A stretch of DNA of 64,000 nucleotides. Source: Pseudomonas sp. MIACH. Its GTDB lineage: Bacteria > Pseudomonadota > Gammaproteobacteria > Pseudomonadales > Pseudomonadaceae. The notes under the pieces are model-generated. The model worked only from the letters and a program-made list of their open reading frames with translations. It made no database searches and was not told where the DNA came from. The DNA lies in contig NZ_LHVO01000060.1 of assembly GCF_001269925.1 (NCBI RefSeq), positions 1-64,000 of the forward strand, in the 5' to 3' direction. Positions 35,461 to 43,796 of this stretch are shown piece by piece (positions within the stretch are counted from its first letter, which is position 1; each line of letters begins with the position of its first letter). Both the position numbers and the translations under genes were made by a program.

Positions 35461-35993
35461 GTCGGAAAGGGTCCATGTAAGCCTGCTGAAGGCTCCTGGT
35501 GGTCGGGGGACGTCCTCCGCCAGGCATGGGGTCGGTCTGTGAAATGAAGATATCTCTATAAAAAACCTTGGGGAAAGTCTTTTTTGGAATAAGCTAATTA
35601 TTATAAATTGTTATCTTGTGAATTTATAAGATCATCTATTTTTATTATGTGGCGATGCCTTGCCGTGGCGGGAACGTTCGGCTCACAAAACAGCGGATCG
35701 ACGAACGCGTATCAAGACATTTCGCCGCCCAAGGCACTGGCAAACCGCCCGCCGCGGCGTATCGCGCTGCGTCGTATCAGCATACCTCCAGGGTATTCAT
35801 GCAGACCTTATCCATATTGGACGGTCGCAACCCCAGGCATCAGCCTGAGCCCGATAACTGACAGAGGCGCAACCCTGAGCGTGCTTTTAAGTGAGCACAT
35901 CCAGGTTCACGCCCTGGCGAGCATCGTGACCTCGGCTCACGCGCACTCCACCTGCAGACATTGACTCACAACAACAAAAAAGAGAGCACTGCC
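35461..35993. other. Divergent intergenic region, AT-rich, no credible gene
   Basis: 533 bases between the TonB receptor operon and the MFS gene. The portion 35540-35650 is markedly AT-rich and carries a 9-base-arm inverted repeat. A frame of about 118 codons (35608-35964) exists but has no ribosome site, no family features and atypical composition, so it is not called. The region probably holds both promoters. Confidence 0.65.
35601..35629. promoter_or_regulatory. Inverted repeat, candidate operator
   Basis: TTATAAATT and AATTTATAA are perfect 9-base arms with an 11-base spacer, inside the AT-rich divergent promoter region of the TonB receptor operon and the MFS gene. Pattern only; the binding protein is unknown. 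Confidence 0.4.
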
Positions 35994-37349
35994 ATGCGTA
36001 CCCATGATGTCCATTCGATTATTGATAATGCGCCGTTCAATCGTTTTCACTGGTTGGTCCTGAGCCTGTGTGCGCTGCTGTTGATCTTTGACGGCTATGA
36101 CCTGTTCATCTACGGCGTGGTCCTGCCGTCGATCATGCGCGAGTGGGGGCTGACACCCATGGAAGCCGGCGTCCTGGGCAGCTATGCGCTGTTCGGCATG
36201 ATGTTCGGCGCGCTGGTATTCGGCACCCTGGCGGACCGTTGGGGCCGCAAGAAGGGCATCGTGTTCTGTTTTGTGTTGTTCAGCATTGCCACCGTGGTCA
36301 ACGGCTTTGCCAGCAGCCCCACCGAGTTCGGCATCTGCCGCTTTATCGCCGGGCTCGGCTGTGGCGGATTGATGCCCAACGCTGCGGCCCTGATCAACGA
36401 ATATGCGCCGAAGAAAGTGCGTAGCACCCTGATGGCGGTCATGTTCGGCGGTTATTCCCTAGGGGGCATGCTGGCGGCCAGCGTGGGGATTTTCATGCTG
36501 CCGAGCTTCGGTTGGTCGTCGATGTTTTTCGTCGCGGTGATCCCGCTGCTGCTGTTGCCGCTGATTATGTACTGGTTGCCTGAATCCATCGCTTTCCTGA
36601 TCCGCCAGGGCCGCGTGGAACAGGCACGGGTGCTGCTTAATCGCTTGTCGCCGGGTACCCCGATCAATGCGGGGGACGAGTTGCTCATCACCGACGGCAA
36701 AGGCCAGGGCGCCTCGGTGATGGCGCTGTTTCGCGAAGGTTTGGCGGTGCGCACGGCGATGATCTGGACGGCGTTTTTCTGCTGCCTGCTGATGGTCTAT
36801 GCCTTGAGCTCGTGGCTGCCCAAGCTGATGGCCGGCGCCGGCTACAGCCTGGGCTCAAGCCTGTCGTTCCTGATTGCGCTGAACCTGGGCGGGATGGCAG
36901 GCGCACTCATCGGCGGTTGGTTGGGGGATCGGCTGAACCTGGTGAAGGTGGTGATCGGCTTTTTTATCGCTGCGGTGCTATCGATCAGCCTCTTGGGCAT
37001 CAACAGTCCGATGCCGGTCCTGTACCTGCTGATCTTTATCGCGGGCGCTACCACCATCGGCACGCAAATCCTGCTGTACGCGGGGGCGGCGCAACTCTAT
37101 GGCCTTTCCATGCGTGCCACGGGCCTGGGCTGGGCGTCCGGCATCGGTCGCAATGGCGCCATCGTCGGCCCGCTGCTGGGCGGTGCGCTGATGGCAATCG
37201 AACTGCCCCTGCAATTGAACTTCATGGCCTTTGCCATTCCCGGTGCCATTGCGGCGCTGGCGATGACTGTGTTCGCCTTGAATGAGCGGCGCAGCGCTGT
37301 CGCGTTGCCGGCTGCCCAGCTCACTTCAACGCCGGATCTCCAGCGTTAA
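35994..37349 (+). CDS. MFS transporter, aromatic acid:H+ symporter (AAHS) type
   Basis: 451-residue 12-helix transporter. The AAHS signature LLIFDGYDLFIYG in helix 1 (about 29-41, with the essential Asp pair) and the loop 2-3 motif GTLADRWGRKKG (about 80-91) are present. Relatives include BenK and PcaK, which import benzoate-type acids, but many AAHS members carry other carboxylates. The start is the ATG with AGAGAG upstream. It lies divergent from the TonB operon and 80 bases before the convergent alcohol dehydrogenase. No ring-cleavage genes are adjacent, so the substrate stays open. Confidence 0.9.
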   Translation: MRTHDVHSIIDNAPFNRFHWLVLSLCALLLIFDGYDLFIYGVVLPSIMREWGLTPMEAGVLGSYALFGMMFGALVFGTLADRWGRKKGIVFCFVLFSIATVVNGFASSPTEFGICRFIAGLGCGGLMPNAAALINEYAPKKVRSTLMAVMFGGYSLGGMLAASVGIFMLPSFGWSSMFFVAVIPLLLLPLIMYWLPESIAFLIRQGRVEQARVLLNRLSPGTPINAGDELLITDGKGQGASVMALFREGLAVRTAMIWTAFFCCLLMVYALSSWLPKLMAGAGYSLGSSLSFLIALNLGGMAGALIGGWLGDRLNLVKVVIGFFIAAVLSISLLGINSPMPVLYLLIFIAGATTIGTQILLYAGAAQLYGLSMRATGLGWASGIGRNGAIVGPLLGGALMAIELPLQLNFMAFAIPGAIAALAMTVFALNERRSAVALPAAQLTSTPDLQR

Positions 37350-37429
37350 GTCGCTTCCACAACTGCATCACCACCTGCGCCTGACGAGCCGGGCAATCTG
37401 CTGCATGCCGCGACTCATGGAGGCGTGGG

Positions 37430-38470
37430 TTAAAACTCGGTGATGACGGTCACACCTGCCGTCTCGAAGCGGTCCATATTCATCAACGCGTCGATGGACT
37501 GCTCAAGGCTGATGGTTTTACCCACGAGTTTTTCAGGCGTCAGCTTGCCTGAGGTGATCATCTCGATCATGGCGTCATAGCGATGCGCTTGCATCCCGTG
37601 GCTACCGTAGATCTCAAGCTCGTGCGCGATGACCTTGCTCATGGGCACCGCTGGCGTGGCGTGATCGGCGAGCATCAGCCCCACCTGGATGTGTTTGCCG
37701 CGACGGCGCAGGTTGTTGATGGAGTTGAAACAGGTGGTCGGGTGGCCCAATGCGTCCAGCGATACGTGGGCGCCGCCTTGAGTGATTTCCAGCACGGCTT
37801 CGCTGACGTCCGCGACGCAATGGGCATTAATGGTCGCGACGGCGCCGAGTGCGCGTGCCAGTTCGAGTTTTTCCTGGGAAATATCGATGGCGATCACGTT
37901 CGCGCCGATGGCTTGGGCGATCATCACGGCAGACAGGCCTACGCCTCCGCAGCCGTGGACCGCTACCCACTGACCGGCGCTGACTTTGCCTTGGTCAACG
38001 ACTGCACGGAACGAGGTGGCGAAGCGACAACCCAGGCTGGCAGCGGTAGCGAAGTCCATGCTCTCAGGCAACGCGACCAAGTTCAGGTCGGCCTGATGGA
38101 TGCCGACGTATTCGGCAAAAGAACCCCAATGGGTGAAGCCGGGTTGGAACTGCGTGTGGCACACCTGCTGATTGCCGCTGTTGCACTCTGCGCAGGCACC
38201 ACACCCGCCCACGAACGGCACAGTCACACGGTCGCCGACCTTCCACCGCGTGACGTCGTTGCCCACCTCGGCCACGATGCCCGCCAGCTCATGACCCGGT
38301 ACATGCGGCAGTTCAATGTCGGGGTCATGACCTTTCCAGCCATGCCAGTCGCTGCGGCACACCCCGGTGCCAAGGACCTGGATCACCACACCATGACGCT
38401 CCGGGGACGGATCTGCCACGTTCATCAGGCGCGGTGGCTTGGAAAAGGCTTCGTAGACGACTGCTTTCAT
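37430..38470 (-). CDS. Zinc-dependent alcohol dehydrogenase (MDR family)
   Basis: 346-residue enzyme of the medium-chain zinc dehydrogenase family. The catalytic zinc ligands are in GVCRSDWHG (Cys about 38) and the PGHELAG box (His about 60). The structural zinc loop has four Cys (CGACAEC...C, about 90-104). The Rossmann motif GCGGVGLSAV lies at about 173-182. It probably oxidises or reduces an alcohol/aldehyde with NAD(P). It is divergent from the Lrp-type gene at 38659 with 188 bases between. Substrate unknown. Confidence 0.9.
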   Translation of the reverse strand: MKAVVYEAFSKPPRLMNVADPSPERHGVVIQVLGTGVCRSDWHGWKGHDPDIELPHVPGHELAGIVAEVGNDVTRWKVGDRVTVPFVGGCGACAECNSGNQQVCHTQFQPGFTHWGSFAEYVGIHQADLNLVALPESMDFATAASLGCRFATSFRAVVDQGKVSAGQWVAVHGCGGVGLSAVMIAQAIGANVIAIDISQEKLELARALGAVATINAHCVADVSEAVLEITQGGAHVSLDALGHPTTCFNSINNLRRRGKHIQVGLMLADHATPAVPMSKVIAHELEIYGSHGMQAHRYDAMIEMITSGKLTPEKLVGKTISLEQSIDALMNMDRFETAGVTVITEF

Positions 38471-38658
38471 TCAAATTACCTATGTTTGGATGGGCGATGC
38501 GACCTGTCTCCAGCACCCTCGGCTCGCTTCCAAGCAGCACGATCCAGGCATTTCCATTATGAATGAACGCCTTGAAATTACTCTTCAAGTTGCAATTGAC
38601 GGAGCGCAAGAATTGAAATTAACCTTCATTTTTAAGCCTGAATATGAGGAATTATTTC

Positions 38659-39141
38659 ATGATTGACCAGCTTGATAAGGCCGATATTGCGATATCAGAG
38701 CGTCTGCAGCGGGACGGCAAGCTGTCGAATGTCAAGCTGGCCGAGCAGCTCTCGCTCAGCGAAGCGTCCTGTTGGCGCAAGCAAAGACGGCTTGAAGAAT
38801 GCGGCGTTATCGAGGGATACCAAGCCATTCTCAATCGAAAGAAACTCGGGCTGGGCCTGAAGGCTTTTGTCCAGATCTCGTGCACTGATCACAGCGAAGA
38901 AGCCACGGCGACGTTTGAAAGGATTATCCGGGCGGCCCCACAGGTACTGAGTTGCCATAACACAACGGGGGAGGCGGACTTTCTGCTTGAGGTGGTTGCA
39001 CGGGATTTGGACAGCTATAGCGGCTTTGTTGAAAAAGTCCTCAGGAAGCTGCCTGGCGTTTCAAGCATTCGGTCGAACCTCTCCTTGCGAGAGCTGAAGA
39101 CCACCAATCGACTGCCCGTCACCGAGCTCTTGAGTATCTGA
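38659..39141 (+). CDS. Lrp/AsnC-family transcriptional regulator
   Basis: 160-residue regulator with an N-terminal winged HTH (LSNVKLAEQLSLSEASCWRK, about 22-41) and a C-terminal RAM/AsnC ligand-binding domain (about 70-150). The start chosen is MIDQLDK, with TGAGGA eight bases upstream, not the ATG five codons earlier. Lrp relatives usually act locally with an amino acid as effector, and the divergent zinc dehydrogenase is its probable target. Confidence 0.88.
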   Translation: MIDQLDKADIAISERLQRDGKLSNVKLAEQLSLSEASCWRKQRRLEECGVIEGYQAILNRKKLGLGLKAFVQISCTDHSEEATATFERIIRAAPQVLSCHNTTGEADFLLEVVARDLDSYSGFVEKVLRKLPGVSSIRSNLSLRELKTTNRLPVTELLSI

Positions 39142-39268
39142 GTGTTGTCGGGCCGGGCGCGAAGCTGCTTATCCTGGCCCTGGCTTGCAGGCGAATTGAC
39201 GATATGAGGGACTGTCTACTCGACTAAACTCCACCCGAGCTGCTCCTGACAGCGCCTGGTGAGACTTG

Positions 39269-40462
39269 ATGATTGCCCATACCCCCACGCTTTTTGCCTG
39301 CGTCGCCTTAGTGGCGACGATCATGGCGTTTTGTCTGATATTGGTCGGCCAGTTCAACCAGCGTGACGGCTTGCTGACCATTGGCTTTGGTTTGTTAGCG
39401 CATGCCCTGGCATACGTGGGATATACCCTATACGGCCACGCCCCGTTGTGGTTGACCTACGGGGCGGCGAACACATTGCTGGCGGTTGCGCTGGCCTTTT
39501 ACGGGGCCAGCATCTTTCGGATCGTTGAATTGCCCGTCTCCTGGTGGCGGATATTTGCGCCTGCTGCATTGATGCTCGCATTGATGGTCAGCCTGATCGA
39601 CACGCTGGAGCCGCGAATGCTGGCCGCCACGCTTGTGTTGATGGTGCAGTGCGCCTTGATCATTTACTGGACGCGCCGCTACATCCCCGCTCAGGGGCGT
39701 GCGCGCATGCTATTGATCATCGGATCGAGTATCAGCCTGATCGGTTTGGGCATGCGGGTGGTCGCTATCATCGGCGGCGGGGCTGCCGAGATGCGCTATG
39801 ACGTCAGTAACCTCAAGCAAACCATTTCGGTCAGTATCGGCACGTTCACCGCAATGATGATTTCCCTCGGACTGGTGCTGCTCGCCAAGGAACGCAGTGA
39901 GTCGCTATTCCAGCGCCTGGCGCTAAGGGATGTGCTGACCGGGATTCTTAATCGCAGGGCTGTACTCGAACAGTTTTCCAAAGAGATGGAGCGCGCGCGT
40001 CGAGACGCTTCCTACCTGGCGGTGGCGATGGTCGACATCGACCATTTCAAGCAAATCAACGATGTGTATGGACACCTGGCGGGTGATGAGGTGATTTGCC
40101 ACTGCGTCAACCATCTCACCCAGCGACTTCGTGAATCCGACAGCATTGGTCGTTATGGGGGCGAGGAGTTTCTGGTGTTGCTTCCCCGCACCAGCCCCGA
40201 AGACGCCGTGGCGGTCCTGGACGCGTTGCGCGCGTCGGTGGCTGAGTCACCGGCTCGGTTTGGCGAGGCAATCATCTCACTGCGCATCAGTATCGGTGTT
40301 TGCTGCGTGGTGCCAGACGACGTCGACACCACGGCCAGCCTGCTTGCCCGTGCGGATGCCGCTCTTTATGAAGCCAAGGGGCTGGGACGCAACACCTTGT
40401 GTCTGGCACCGCCGCACGAGCAGCGCGGTAAAACTAACCCCGTTTGTGTCATTGAGCAGTGA
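39269..40462 (+). CDS. Membrane diguanylate cyclase (GGDEF domain)
   Basis: 397-residue protein with about seven hydrophobic helices in residues 1-205 (an MHYT/7TM-like sensor without a recognised family) and a C-terminal GGDEF domain. The active-site motif is GGEEF in RYGGEEF, consistent with active cyclase. An inhibitory I-site RESD lies five residues upstream, so c-di-GMP product inhibition is likely. DVLTGILNRRA opens the domain. The ATG at 39269 has GGTGAG upstream; a TTG one codon earlier is ignored. It is a single-gene unit. Confidence 0.92.
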   Translation: MIAHTPTLFACVALVATIMAFCLILVGQFNQRDGLLTIGFGLLAHALAYVGYTLYGHAPLWLTYGAANTLLAVALAFYGASIFRIVELPVSWWRIFAPAALMLALMVSLIDTLEPRMLAATLVLMVQCALIIYWTRRYIPAQGRARMLLIIGSSISLIGLGMRVVAIIGGGAAEMRYDVSNLKQTISVSIGTFTAMMISLGLVLLAKERSESLFQRLALRDVLTGILNRRAVLEQFSKEMERARRDASYLAVAMVDIDHFKQINDVYGHLAGDEVICHCVNHLTQRLRESDSIGRYGGEEFLVLLPRTSPEDAVAVLDALRASVAESPARFGEAIISLRISIGVCCVVPDDVDTTASLLARADAALYEAKGLGRNTLCLAPPHEQRGKTNPVCVIEQ

Positions 40463-40613
40463 GCGGGGACGGTCTGGTGGTCTTGTTTCACAAGCCTGAA
40501 GGTGAGCGTTGCCCGTGGCTGTTCGAACACTTCTCCCGGATGTTGAATGGAGACCCTACAAAAGCTTTACTTCATGCTTATCGGTGCATCGGCTGCACGA
40601 ATCAGGATGATCA

Positions 40614-41240
40614 TTAGCTTAAATCATGTAAATCTCGGCCCAAGGGAGGCGTCAAAGACCATTCAGAAAATCTTACCTTCAACCCTTGGCGCTGGGGTGT
40701 GCAGCAAATAGGGCCCACCTGGTAACTTTCCGCCTCTGGAAAGGGTGCAAGTCTGAGCAGTGGCCAACTCACTCCATCTGTTGAATATTGCAAGCGCAGC
40801 ACACCATCGGAAACGGTCACACGAAGCCAAAAATTGCCTGGGTCTCCAGGAAAGCAGCCTGGCGCCCAGTCTGACCGGCCTTGGGTGAGCACGCTGCTGA
40901 TCATTGGGTTTCCATCGTTAAACTCTATTCCGGCCTTGACCCAGGTCTGCTCATTGAGCCTGACCATAATCCCCGCTTGATCATAAAGCTCGCGGAACTC
41001 GGCGCTGACTCTCACTTGAGCGGTGAAGCCACCCGTTGTTTTAAACCCTAGAAAATGCCCGCTATCTCGTATGAATCCATAGTGAGTTTCACGCCAAAAA
41101 TCGGTCTGGAGATCCGTAATCACTTCCAATGAGTCATCTGAATAGGCGAGGCAATGGCTCGGCTCATTCAGCCAGTTGGCAGTTCGCCAAATTGACTCTT
41201 CAAAACGCTGACTGATCGCTGCAATCCGTTTTTTACCCAC
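40614..41240 (-). CDS. DUF1349-domain protein
   Basis: 208-residue cytoplasmic protein with the concanavalin-like beta-sandwich pattern of DUF1349. It has FRETHYGFIRDSGHFLGF-type strands (region 48-70), YDQAGIMVRLNEQTWVKAGIEF (region 87-108) and a NFWLRVTVSDGVLRLQYS stretch. The start is GTG with GGAGG eight bases upstream, a strong ribosome site that decides the start. No signal peptide is seen. Family members are uncharacterised. The gene stands alone next to an AraC remnant. Confidence 0.82.
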   Translation of the reverse strand: MGKKRIAAISQRFEESIWRTANWLNEPSHCLAYSDDSLEVITDLQTDFWRETHYGFIRDSGHFLGFKTTGGFTAQVRVSAEFRELYDQAGIMVRLNEQTWVKAGIEFNDGNPMISSVLTQGRSDWAPGCFPGDPGNFWLRVTVSDGVLRLQYSTDGVSWPLLRLAPFPEAESYQVGPICCTPQRQGLKVRFSEWSLTPPLGRDLHDLS

Positions 41241-41304
41241 CGAACTTGCCTCCGTAATTTGATCGCTGAATATTGGTATATCTCTTATTCGTCCGAAATA
41301 TCAG

Positions 41305-41451
41305 TCAAGGGTTTGCTGGGATTTTTTCCATTTGAGCCCTCACTTCGCGTGGCGTACTTCCAGTCCACGCTTGAAAGGCGCGAGCAAAAGAGTTGGAGTC
41401 CTCGAACCCCTCAAGCTCGAAGGTCACTCCTAACCTTCGAGGCGGCGTCAT
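41305..41451 (-). pseudogene. Remnant of an AraC-family regulator (C-terminal end only)
   Basis: The 48 codons read GFEDSNSFARAFQAWTGSTP in the middle, which is the second helix-turn-helix of AraC/XylS regulators, and end in a normal tail. Everything upstream, including the first HTH and the effector domain, is missing. It begins four codons after the stop of the QorB-like gene in the same frame (TGA then TCA GAG AGG GCC ATG). It looks like a deletion scar. Confidence 0.75.
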
Positions 41452-41463
41452 GGCCCTCTCTGA

Positions 41464-42312
41464 TCATTGCCCTTTGAGAGCAATTGCCACTGCCGCTGAA
41501 AGGGACGTCGTGGCTCTGCCGATCAGCGTCGAAAGCTGATGGCTGTCGTCGAAAAGTGCGCCTTTGGATGCGCTGACATCGCAGCCCGCCAGGGCATGTG
41601 CGAGCGGCTCCGGGAGGCCGAAATTGATTAACGCAGAGGCGTAGTCACTTTCAGGCAAGTTCTTGTAGGGAATGTTCCTACCCGTTTGCCGAGAAACCTC
41701 GGCTGCGAGTTCCGATAACGTCCAGGCGCTGTCACCCGCCAACTCGTAAACCTTCCCCTCTTGATCGCCGCGGGTCAGCACGACGGCAGCGGCCTGGGCG
41801 AAATCTTCCCGTGTCGCCGCGGCAATCTTTCCGTCACCGGCACTGCCGATAAATACACCGGCCGATAACGCGCCAGCGATAAAGCCGGTGTAGTTCTCGG
41901 TATACCAACCATGACGCAATATCGTGAATGCCAACCCCGACGCTTTGAGCTCGGCTTCCGTTTGCCGATGCTCTTCGGCGAGGCTCAATGAAGAGGTATC
42001 CGCGTGCAGTAAACTTGTATAAACAACGCGATTCACACCGGCTTGCTTTGCGGCGTTGATGACATTTCGATGCTGTGAGAGTCGCTTGCCTATTTCGCTC
42101 GAGGAAATAAGTAGAAGCGTGTCGACTCCGTTGAGCGCCGCGACCAGCGTTGTCGGATTGTCGTAGTCGGCAGCACGTGCGTCCACGCCTAGATCACTGG
42201 CCTTGTCAGGGCTGCGCACCAGCGCGACCAGGTTGGACGCGGGGACTTTTTGCTTGAGTTGCTGGACAACGAGGCGACCCAGTTGGCCGGTGGCTCCGGT
42301 GACGGCGATCAT
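41464..42312 (-). CDS. NmrA/QorB-like NAD(P)H-dependent quinone oxidoreductase
   Basis: 282-residue atypical short-chain dehydrogenase of the QorB (YtfG) type. GATGQLG (about 5-11) forms the NADP site, and LVRSPDK, YTSLLHADTSS and LRHGWYTENY are family marks. It reduces quinones or related electrophiles. It is divergent from an HxlR-family regulator with 88 bases between, the same pairing as ytfG/ytfH in enterics, so redox-responsive control is likely. AAAAGGAACC precedes the ATG. The short AraC remnant lies right behind its stop. Confidence 0.88.
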   Translation of the reverse strand: MIAVTGATGQLGRLVVQQLKQKVPASNLVALVRSPDKASDLGVDARAADYDNPTTLVAALNGVDTLLLISSSEIGKRLSQHRNVINAAKQAGVNRVVYTSLLHADTSSLSLAEEHRQTEAELKASGLAFTILRHGWYTENYTGFIAGALSAGVFIGSAGDGKIAAATREDFAQAAAVVLTRGDQEGKVYELAGDSAWTLSELAAEVSRQTGRNIPYKNLPESDYASALINFGLPEPLAHALAGCDVSASKGALFDDSHQLSTLIGRATTSLSAAVAIALKGQ

Positions 42313-42378
42313 GAGCGGTTCCTTTTACAAAAAGTGATAGAGCAGGCAGAGTAGGGCCTTAACTAACTTTTCGTAAGT

Positions 42379-42396
42379 ACGTACCTAAAGGTAAGT
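42379..42396. promoter_or_regulatory. Candidate HxlR operator
   Basis: ACGTACCTAAAGGTAAGT is an 18-base near-palindrome with perfect TACCT/AGGTA arms. It ends five bases ahead of the HxlR start codon, and flanking TAAGTA repeats extend on both sides. Position suggests autoregulation plus control of the divergent qorB-like gene. Confidence 0.5.
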
Positions 42397-42400
42397 AAGC

Positions 42401-42811
42401 ATGTCAGATTCCGAGCCCTCGGGAGCAACCCGTCCCGCAACAGTGGCCAACCGGCTGCGCAGCGGTGAATTATTCGACCCGGATTGTCCTTCAAGGATCG
42501 TGCTCCAGCACGTCAGCAGCCGCTGGGGAGTATTGGTATTGGTGGCCTTGCTCGCGGGTACGCATCGCTTCAGCGATCTGCGTCGCAAGATTGGCGGCGT
42601 CAGCGAAAAGATGCTCGCGCAGACCCTCCAGTTTTTGGAACTCGATGGCTTCGTCCTGCGCAAATCCTATCCGGTTGTGCCACCTCACGTTGAGTACAGC
42701 CTCACCCCTATGGGAACTGAAGTAGCCCGCCATGTTGAAGGCCTGGTTGACTGGATCGAAGGCAATCTGCCAAAGATTTTGGATGAACAACGTTCTCGCC
42801 AGATTTCATAA
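42401..42811 (+). CDS. HxlR-family transcriptional regulator
   Basis: 136-residue winged-helix protein of the HxlR type. It has the core HRFSDLRRKIGGVSEKMLAQ (about 51-70), the wing PPHVEYSLTPMG and a dimerising C-terminal helix. In QorR-type members a conserved N-terminal Cys senses electrophiles; here a Cys lies at about 29 (DPDCPSR), which fits. It is divergent from the QorB-like gene, its likely target. Confidence 0.9.
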   Translation: MSDSEPSGATRPATVANRLRSGELFDPDCPSRIVLQHVSSRWGVLVLVALLAGTHRFSDLRRKIGGVSEKMLAQTLQFLELDGFVLRKSYPVVPPHVEYSLTPMGTEVARHVEGLVDWIEGNLPKILDEQRSRQIS

Positions 42812-42907
42812 GGACCTCGTGAGCTCTGGCACGTTGACCCGCGAACAGTGTGGTCGCGTGTTCGGCAAGCGTTGCAGTTACGCGCAATGCCCAGCGGGTC
42901 TATGTCT

Positions 42908-43618
42908 TCACGTCGGATGACTGAGCGACGGAGGTTTTCTGGCTCCCGCTGCAGAGTTTAACCAGAGCAGCATGGCGGCGAGAGAGGCGGCGACTATCAG
43001 CGTAAGCCACATGATGACCAGCAGGGTGAAGGTGACACTGTTGTTTAACTCGCGAAAAATGCCGAAGGCAAAAGCCGTGTACCAAGACACCCCTGAAACT
43101 GCACCGGATGCGAGAAATAAGGCCGCTCTTTTGCGGGATACGCCAAAGAGCAGGGGGCGACTCAGGTCGCGTAGGGCTTCTGGCAGCACAAGCGCGTGGA
43201 TGATTATTCCATTGAGGGTCAGCACGATCACCACAATGACCTTCGCCCAGAGCTTGGGGTTTTCAAACTTTTCCGGCGACTCCATCGCGTAAAGGGCAAG
43301 GAAACCAAGGCCTGAAAGCCACAGAAGACAGAGTCCAATAGTGACCGCATCGCTGATGAAGTGAAAGGTGCGTCCGATTTCAACCGGCAGGCTACCCCTG
43401 CGCATCCAACGCAAGATCCAGAGGTCCAGCATCGTCGCCCCACCAAGACCGAAGCACATGCCGAGCAGGTGTATACCTATAAGGAGTGTCAGCACTTTTA
43501 GCTGTGGGAGTGGAGCCGGCAATGGAACGCTCAGCGTGAGTGTGTCGGCGAGTAAGTAGCCACTGCCGGACAGCGCAAGCAGGCCGCCTAAAATCATGAA
43601 AGACGTGCGTATCTTCAT
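42908..43618 (-). CDS. Six-helix integral membrane protein, unknown function
   Basis: 236-residue inner-membrane protein with about six hydrophobic segments, starting in an uncleaved signal-like helix (FMILGGLLALSGSGYLL). Polar features are TFHFISDAVT with a conserved-looking His and IIHALVLPE. It has no recognisable catalytic motif. The gene stands alone between the HxlR gene (convergent) and the aldo/keto reductase. Identity is unknown. Confidence 0.75.
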   Translation of the reverse strand: MKIRTSFMILGGLLALSGSGYLLADTLTLSVPLPAPLPQLKVLTLLIGIHLLGMCFGLGGATMLDLWILRWMRRGSLPVEIGRTFHFISDAVTIGLCLLWLSGLGFLALYAMESPEKFENPKLWAKVIVVIVLTLNGIIIHALVLPEALRDLSRPLLFGVSRKRAALFLASGAVSGVSWYTAFAFGIFRELNNSVTFTLLVIMWLTLIVAASLAAMLLWLNSAAGARKPPSLSHPT

Positions 43619-43796
43619 TTATTGCGGCCTTGGACGAGTGTTTTTAGTTGGACGCGTGCGCAGTTTATTGACTGGAACAGGCTGATAAAGCGGCTGCTAT
43701 TTGCAGCGTTGCTGCAACCAGGAAGATAGGTTTCGGGTTAAATGAGGCCAGCGACGATAGCGCCCCATCAGCAGGTTGCACGGGCGTAGACCCTGC

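Noticed and set aside
35608..35964. A 118-codon frame in the receptor/MFS spacer
   Set aside because: No ribosome site, no recognisable features, and it overlaps the probable promoter region of the MFS gene.
35461..35993. Fur box for the TonB receptor operon
   Set aside because: The AT-rich sequence has only scattered similarity to the GATAAT-type consensus.
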